Positions 6,896 through 9,944 of a stretch of DNA of 9,944 bases are shown in pieces. Both the position numbers and the translations under genes were made by a program. This DNA is from Candidatus Fermentibacterota bacterium (GTDB lineage Bacteria > Fermentibacterota > Fermentibacteria > Fermentibacterales > Fermentibacteraceae), in the NCBI GenBank assembly GCA_022703195.1, contig JAKLEF010000049.1, forward strand, positions 1 to 9,944, read 5' to 3'. The notes under the pieces were generated by a model. The model was not told the origin of the DNA. It made no database searches and saw nothing but the letters and a program-made list of their open reading frames with translations. How positions within the stretch are numbered: position 1 is the stretch's first letter; each line of letters begins with the position of its first letter.

Positions 6896-7891
6896 GTGCC
6901 TTCGGTCACTGTCGTAATCCCCGTTCGCGACGGAGCATCGACCCTCGGGAGAGTTGCAGGCGCCGCCCTGGAGGGCCTGCTCCCGGGAGACCGGATCATC
7001 GCCGTGGACGACAGGTCTTCCGACGGGTCCCGGGAACTGCTCGACTCCATGGGGATCGAGACGGTCCCGTCCGCGGGCGGCCCCGGCGCTGCATGCGCCA
7101 GGAACACGGGCGGGAGACTTGCGGAGACAGCCTGGATCCTCTTCCTCGACGCGGATGCGGTGCCCCCTGCCGGCTGGAGGGGGATGCTCGAGGACAGGAT
7201 GGATGTAGCCGACGCGGTCCAGGCGGTGTACGGCCCGGATGCTCCGGGCAGAGGCGCCGCGACGTTCTACAAGAACTTCTACTACCACTACACCTTCACC
7301 CGGAGGATAAGGGGCCCCCATATCAAGGGGTGCGGCACCTTCTTCTTCGCCGTCACCCGTGCGCGGTTCGCCGAGCTGGGCGGCTTCGACGAGAACATCA
7401 GGGGCGCGACGATAGAGGACGCGGACTTCTCCGAGAGGCTCTGGGCCATCGGCGGGAGGATCGCGATCGCCCCGGAGATCGAGGTCTATCATCTCAGGGA
7501 GTACGACGTGCCCTCGCTCCTCGCCTACGAGTGGAGGATGATGCGGGCGAAGGCCCTCTACATCATGCGCCGCGGGCGGGACAGGGGTGCCCCCTCGATC
7601 AGCGTTGCGGGCTTCGGCGAGATGCTCCCGGTGCTCGCCGGCGCGGTGCTGCCATGGCTCGCGGCGGCCCTGGCGGCCCTTCATGCCTTCGGGATCGGAT
7701 GGGGGCTGTATGCCGCCCTGGGAAGCCTGGCGGCACTGGTCGCGGTACAGGTCCCCTTCCTGGCCGGCATGACGAGGGCAGGCGGCCTGCGGGGGTTCCG
7801 GGCGGGCTTCCTGCTATGGCCAGATCTCGCGCTGATAGCCCCGGCTTCGCTCTCGGCGGCCGCGGCCGCTCTCGCCGGCAGGAGGTACTGA
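6896..7891 (+). CDS. Family 2 glycosyltransferase with C-terminal membrane helices
   Basis: A 331-aa protein. The GT-A catalytic domain spans about 1-230: VTVVIPVRDG at the start, nucleotide-binding VDDRSSDGS at 37-45, ARNTGG at 68-73, the metal-binding DxD (LDADA, D85/D87), GGFDENIRG at 162-170 and the acidic catalytic-type EDADFSERL at 174-182. Hydrophobic segments at about 242-264, 266-290 and 302-327 should anchor it in the inner membrane with the catalytic domain in the cytoplasm. Expected role: transfer of a nucleotide-activated sugar to a lipid carrier or growing glycan; donor and acceptor are unknown. The GTG start lies one base after the radical SAM stop (TAG-c-GTG), with a weak GGAAG 7 nt before it, so translation is probably coupled. 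It is the second gene of the operon. Confidence 0.92.
   Translation: MPSVTVVIPVRDGASTLGRVAGAALEGLLPGDRIIAVDDRSSDGSRELLDSMGIETVPSAGGPGAACARNTGGRLAETAWILFLDADAVPPAGWRGMLEDRMDVADAVQAVYGPDAPGRGAATFYKNFYYHYTFTRRIRGPHIKGCGTFFFAVTRARFAELGGFDENIRGATIEDADFSERLWAIGGRIAIAPEIEVYHLREYDVPSLLAYEWRMMRAKALYIMRRGRDRGAPSISVAGFGEMLPVLAGAVLPWLAAALAALHAFGIGWGLYAALGSLAALVAVQVPFLAGMTRAGGLRGFRAGFLLWPDLALIAPASLSAAAAALAGRRY
7881..7886 (+). promoter_or_regulatory. Perfect Shine-Dalgarno site pointing to a CTG start
   Basis: GGAGGT inside the last codons of the upstream glycosyltransferase, exactly 6 nt before CTG 7893. No ATG, GTG or TTG occurs in that frame between the upstream in-frame stop (7836-7838) and GTG 7923. 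GTG 7923 has no ribosome binding site of its own, so this site supports CTG as the start. Confidence 0.65.
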
Positions 7892-7892
7892 T

Positions 7893-9638
7893 CTGAGGCC
7901 GGTTCCACTCATCGCCTGCGCGGTGCTCCTGGCGGCCTTCGCGGTCTATGCCGGCTCGGGCTCCAGGCTGGAGGGTCCTGCCGACAAGGCTGTCCAGCTC
8001 GTCACCCTGGTCCCCGCGGCGCTGCTGTTCGCAGCCTCGCTGCGCGGCGAGCGCCGGCCGATGGACCTGGCCAGGAGGATCATCGACGGCCCGGGCGACG
8101 CCGCGTTCCTTGCGGCCGTCTCGGTTCCGGTGCTCGCGTTCACGGTCTGGATGGCCCTGGGGCCGTTCGATGGGATACCCTCGGGCGGGGACGAGGCTGC
8201 CTACTACTTCCAGAGCATGATCTACGCCAGAGGAGAGGCCGCGGCCCCCGTACCGGGCGTCGAGTGCCCGAGGGACCTCTTCCCGTTCAGGCACTTCGTG
8301 TTCCACGACGGGATGTGGTTCACGTTGTACACCCCGCTTCACGCCCTCGTGATGGCCCCGTTCACAAGGGCGGGCATCAGCCCGCTGCTGGGCCCCCTCG
8401 AGGGCGTACTGGCCCTGGCCGGCGCATTCCTCCTCTTCAGGAGCCTGGCCGGGAGGACGGTGGCCAGGACCGCCCTCCTGTTCATGGCCCTGTCCCCCTT
8501 CCTCCTCTTCATGGCTCCCACCCACATGGCCCACAACACCGAGCTCGCGCTCGTGGTCTGGGCGCTCTACCTGATAGTGAGGAGCGTCCGCGGCAAGGCG
8601 GGGGCGGGCCGGCTCCAGGCCGTGGCGGGATTCCTCCTCGGGCTGTCGCTCTGCACCAAGCCCTACACAGTCCTTCCCTGGGCCGTCACGATCACCGTCG
8701 GGCTGCTCTTCACGCTCCGGTCCCGCGCCTTCCCGGCCCTCGCGAGGATCGCGGCCGGCGCCATTCCGCCCGTACTGTTCCTCCTGGCGGCCAACCGCTT
8801 CTACACCGGGGACTGCCTGACCCCCGCCTACGACCTCGCGAGGGGGGGCGGCCTCATAGGGTTCGGCCCGGACAGGGCATGGTTCCCGGAGTACGGCGAC
8901 CGGGCGCATACCCCGCTGAGGGGCCTGATGAACCTCGCGAAGCAGGCGGGAGCGGGGAGCACCATCCTGCTGGGCTGGCCGTTCCTGTCCCTCCTGCCTC
9001 CGATGTTCGCGTTCATGGATGGCCGGGAGAGGCGGAAGTGGGCGCTGGTCGCCGGTTCGATCGCCGTGTTCGCCCCGTTCATGATGCTGCACTACTCCGC
9101 CTCGATTGACTACGGGCCGAGGCACTACTACACGGCCCTCCCATGTTTCGCCCTGCTCTGCGCCGCCGGCCTGTCGAAGGCCGCCGGCCGCTGGGGCTGC
9201 CGCGCCGTGTATGCCGTTGCGGGTCTGTTCGCATTCGCGACCCTGCCGGTGTACCTGCCGGACGGGATCGCGCTCCGGAGCGGCCCATGGCAGGCCATCG
9301 ACACCATCCCGGCCGAAGCGGCGGATAGTGCGGCCAGGCCGCCCGCGGTCATCTTCATGGAGGCATCGGAGCACGGCTATCCGAACATCGTGAGCGGTCT
9401 CCTGGCCACGGACCCCTTCCTCGACGGCGACCTGGTCTTCTGCGCCCACCAGTCGCCGGGGGACGACATGGCGGCCATGGAGTCGGCCTTCCCGGGCAGG
9501 AACGCCTACCTGTTCTGGATGGAGGGGGACGAGGCCCGCATCGAGCCATGGACATGGGCAAGGGCGGCCATGCTCACGGCCGAGAGGGATCTCAGGCCCG
9601 GCTGGGCTCCATCGAACTCCTCGGCCGACGATCCGTGA
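7893..9638 (+). CDS. GT-C-type membrane glycosyltransferase (PMT/ArnT-like, family 39-like)
   Basis: A 581-aa multi-pass protein, read from CTG 7893. The N-terminal helix (about 3-20) is followed by about ten further hydrophobic segments up to residue 455 and a soluble C-terminal part (about 480-581). The first large periplasmic loop contains GGDEAAYYFQSMIYARG at 98-114; D100/E101 match the acidic catalytic residues that GT-C enzymes carry there. YGPRHYYTALPCFALLCAAGL at 407-427 is a common family-39-like signature. Such enzymes use polyprenyl-phosphate sugars and transfer them on the outer face of the inner membrane to protein, lipid A or glycan; the acceptor here is unknown. Start: GGAGGT at 7881-7886 precedes CTG by 6 nt, and the CTG start supplies the whole first helix, whereas GTG 7923 would cut it in half and lacks a binding site. 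The preceding stop is one base away. Last gene of the tight operon. Confidence 0.9.
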   Translation: MRPVPLIACAVLLAAFAVYAGSGSRLEGPADKAVQLVTLVPAALLFAASLRGERRPMDLARRIIDGPGDAAFLAAVSVPVLAFTVWMALGPFDGIPSGGDEAAYYFQSMIYARGEAAAPVPGVECPRDLFPFRHFVFHDGMWFTLYTPLHALVMAPFTRAGISPLLGPLEGVLALAGAFLLFRSLAGRTVARTALLFMALSPFLLFMAPTHMAHNTELALVVWALYLIVRSVRGKAGAGRLQAVAGFLLGLSLCTKPYTVLPWAVTITVGLLFTLRSRAFPALARIAAGAIPPVLFLLAANRFYTGDCLTPAYDLARGGGLIGFGPDRAWFPEYGDRAHTPLRGLMNLAKQAGAGSTILLGWPFLSLLPPMFAFMDGRERRKWALVAGSIAVFAPFMMLHYSASIDYGPRHYYTALPCFALLCAAGLSKAAGRWGCRAVYAVAGLFAFATLPVYLPDGIALRSGPWQAIDTIPAEAADSAARPPAVIFMEASEHGYPNIVSGLLATDPFLDGDLVFCAHQSPGDDMAAMESAFPGRNAYLFWMEGDEARIEPWTWARAAMLTAERDLRPGWAPSNSSADDP

Positions 9639-9648
9639 GCATCGGATC
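9630..9648 (+). terminator. Weak hairpin at the end of the operon
   Basis: GATCCG (9630-9635) and CGGATC (9643-9648) can pair as a 6-bp stem with a 7-nt loop that holds the TGA stop. It is followed only by CTT, so termination is possible but doubtful. The remaining 66 nt to the next gene contain no strong promoter; TTGCGC/TAGCTT with a 17-nt spacer (9651-9679) is a poor match. Confidence 0.22.
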
Positions 9649-9714
9649 CTTGCGCCGCGGGCAGGACTGGAGTAGCTTCCCGCATCCTTACCGAGTGACA
9701 GGAAGGCCCGGGTG

Positions 9715-9944
9715 ATGGATCACATCTGCTTCATGCCCGCATACAACACTGGTCGGTTCATCGAAGGCGTACTCAGGAACATCCCTTCCGAGGCCTGGGA
9801 TTCAATCGACGCCCTGCTCGTGGTGAACGACGGCTCCACCGACCGCACCCGGGAGGTCGCCGCAGGGCTCCCGGTGCGTCTGGTCGACCTCGACGGCCAT
9901 CCCGGTCTCGCCGAGGCAAGGAACGCGGGTATCCGCGCCGCCAG
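9715..9944 (+). CDS. Family 2 glycosyltransferase (partial, runs off right edge)
   Basis: The first 76 residues of a GT-A glycosyltransferase. It opens with a hydrophobic strand (HICFMPAYNTGRFIEGVL), then the nucleotide-binding motif VVNDGSTDRT at 42-51 and a GLAEARNAGIRAA helix at 64-76, as in dolichyl-phosphate-mannose-synthase-like and related GT2 enzymes. The DxD motif would follow beyond the window edge. ATG 9715 is preceded by AGGAAGG (9700-9706) with 8 nt spacing; an in-frame GTG at 9712 (5-nt spacing) is an alternative. It follows the GT-C gene by 76 bp on the same strand and is probably part of the same surface-glycan locus. A polyprenyl-phosphate sugar synthase feeding the GT-C enzyme is one attractive but unproven reading. 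Confidence 0.88.
   Translation, partial: MDHICFMPAYNTGRFIEGVLRNIPSEAWDSIDALLVVNDGSTDRTREVAAGLPVRLVDLDGHPGLAEARNAGIRAA

Noticed and set aside
5425..7107. A 560-codon open frame on the minus strand
   Set aside because: It overlaps the radical SAM and GT2 genes in antisense; those have full family motifs, while this translation has none.
7599..9449. A 616-codon open frame on the minus strand
   Set aside because: It is antisense to the GT-C gene and the end of the GT2 gene; the translation is a Glu/Arg/Gly-rich composition artefact.

Overview
The window is a GC-rich (roughly 60-65% by eye), gene-dense bacterial chromosome segment. An OmpA-type outer-membrane protein with a signal peptide shows a Gram-negative (diderm) cell. 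The heavy use of AGG for arginine, the barrel/CarboxypepD/OmpA architecture and the general protein style recall uncultivated lineages of the FCB or neighbouring deep-branching groups. That placement is inference only; no rRNA or other marker is present. There is no tRNA, CRISPR array, insertion sequence or phage gene, and no gene-free stretch longer than 300 bases.

Left half, all on the minus strand (read right to left): a DUF1232 membrane protein (4900-5268), a small conserved-looking soluble protein of 89 aa (4581-4850), an OmpA-family protein with its own promoter (4450-4479) and terminator (2455-2480), then a sensor histidine kinase (362-2368) translationally coupled to a response regulator that runs off the left edge (1-362). 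Kinase and regulator form a two-component pair. The kinase has no clear membrane anchor and carries a GAF-like domain and a PAS domain with a cysteine cluster, so it probably senses an intracellular signal.

Right half, all on the plus strand, diverging from the DUF1232 gene across 5269-5454: a tight operon of a radical SAM protein with an N-terminal B12-binding-like domain (5455-6894), a family 2 glycosyltransferase with C-terminal membrane helices (6896-7891) and a large GT-C-type membrane glycosyltransferase (7893-9638). Each junction leaves one base between stop and start. A second GT2 gene begins at 9715 and runs off the right edge. Together these look like part of a cell-surface glycan or glycolipid locus in which cytoplasmic GT2 enzymes make activated or lipid-linked sugars, the GT-C enzyme transfers them on the outer face of the inner membrane, and the radical SAM enzyme makes an unusual modification of the lipid or sugar. 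The substrate cannot be read from the sequence.

The most notable points are a probable CTG start codon for the GT-C gene, the uncharacterised radical SAM/glycosyltransferase operon, cysteine clusters in the kinase PAS domain and the radical SAM barrel, and a shifted aspartate in the peptidoglycan-binding motif of the OmpA domain. I did not find a clearly novel defence or mobile system here.
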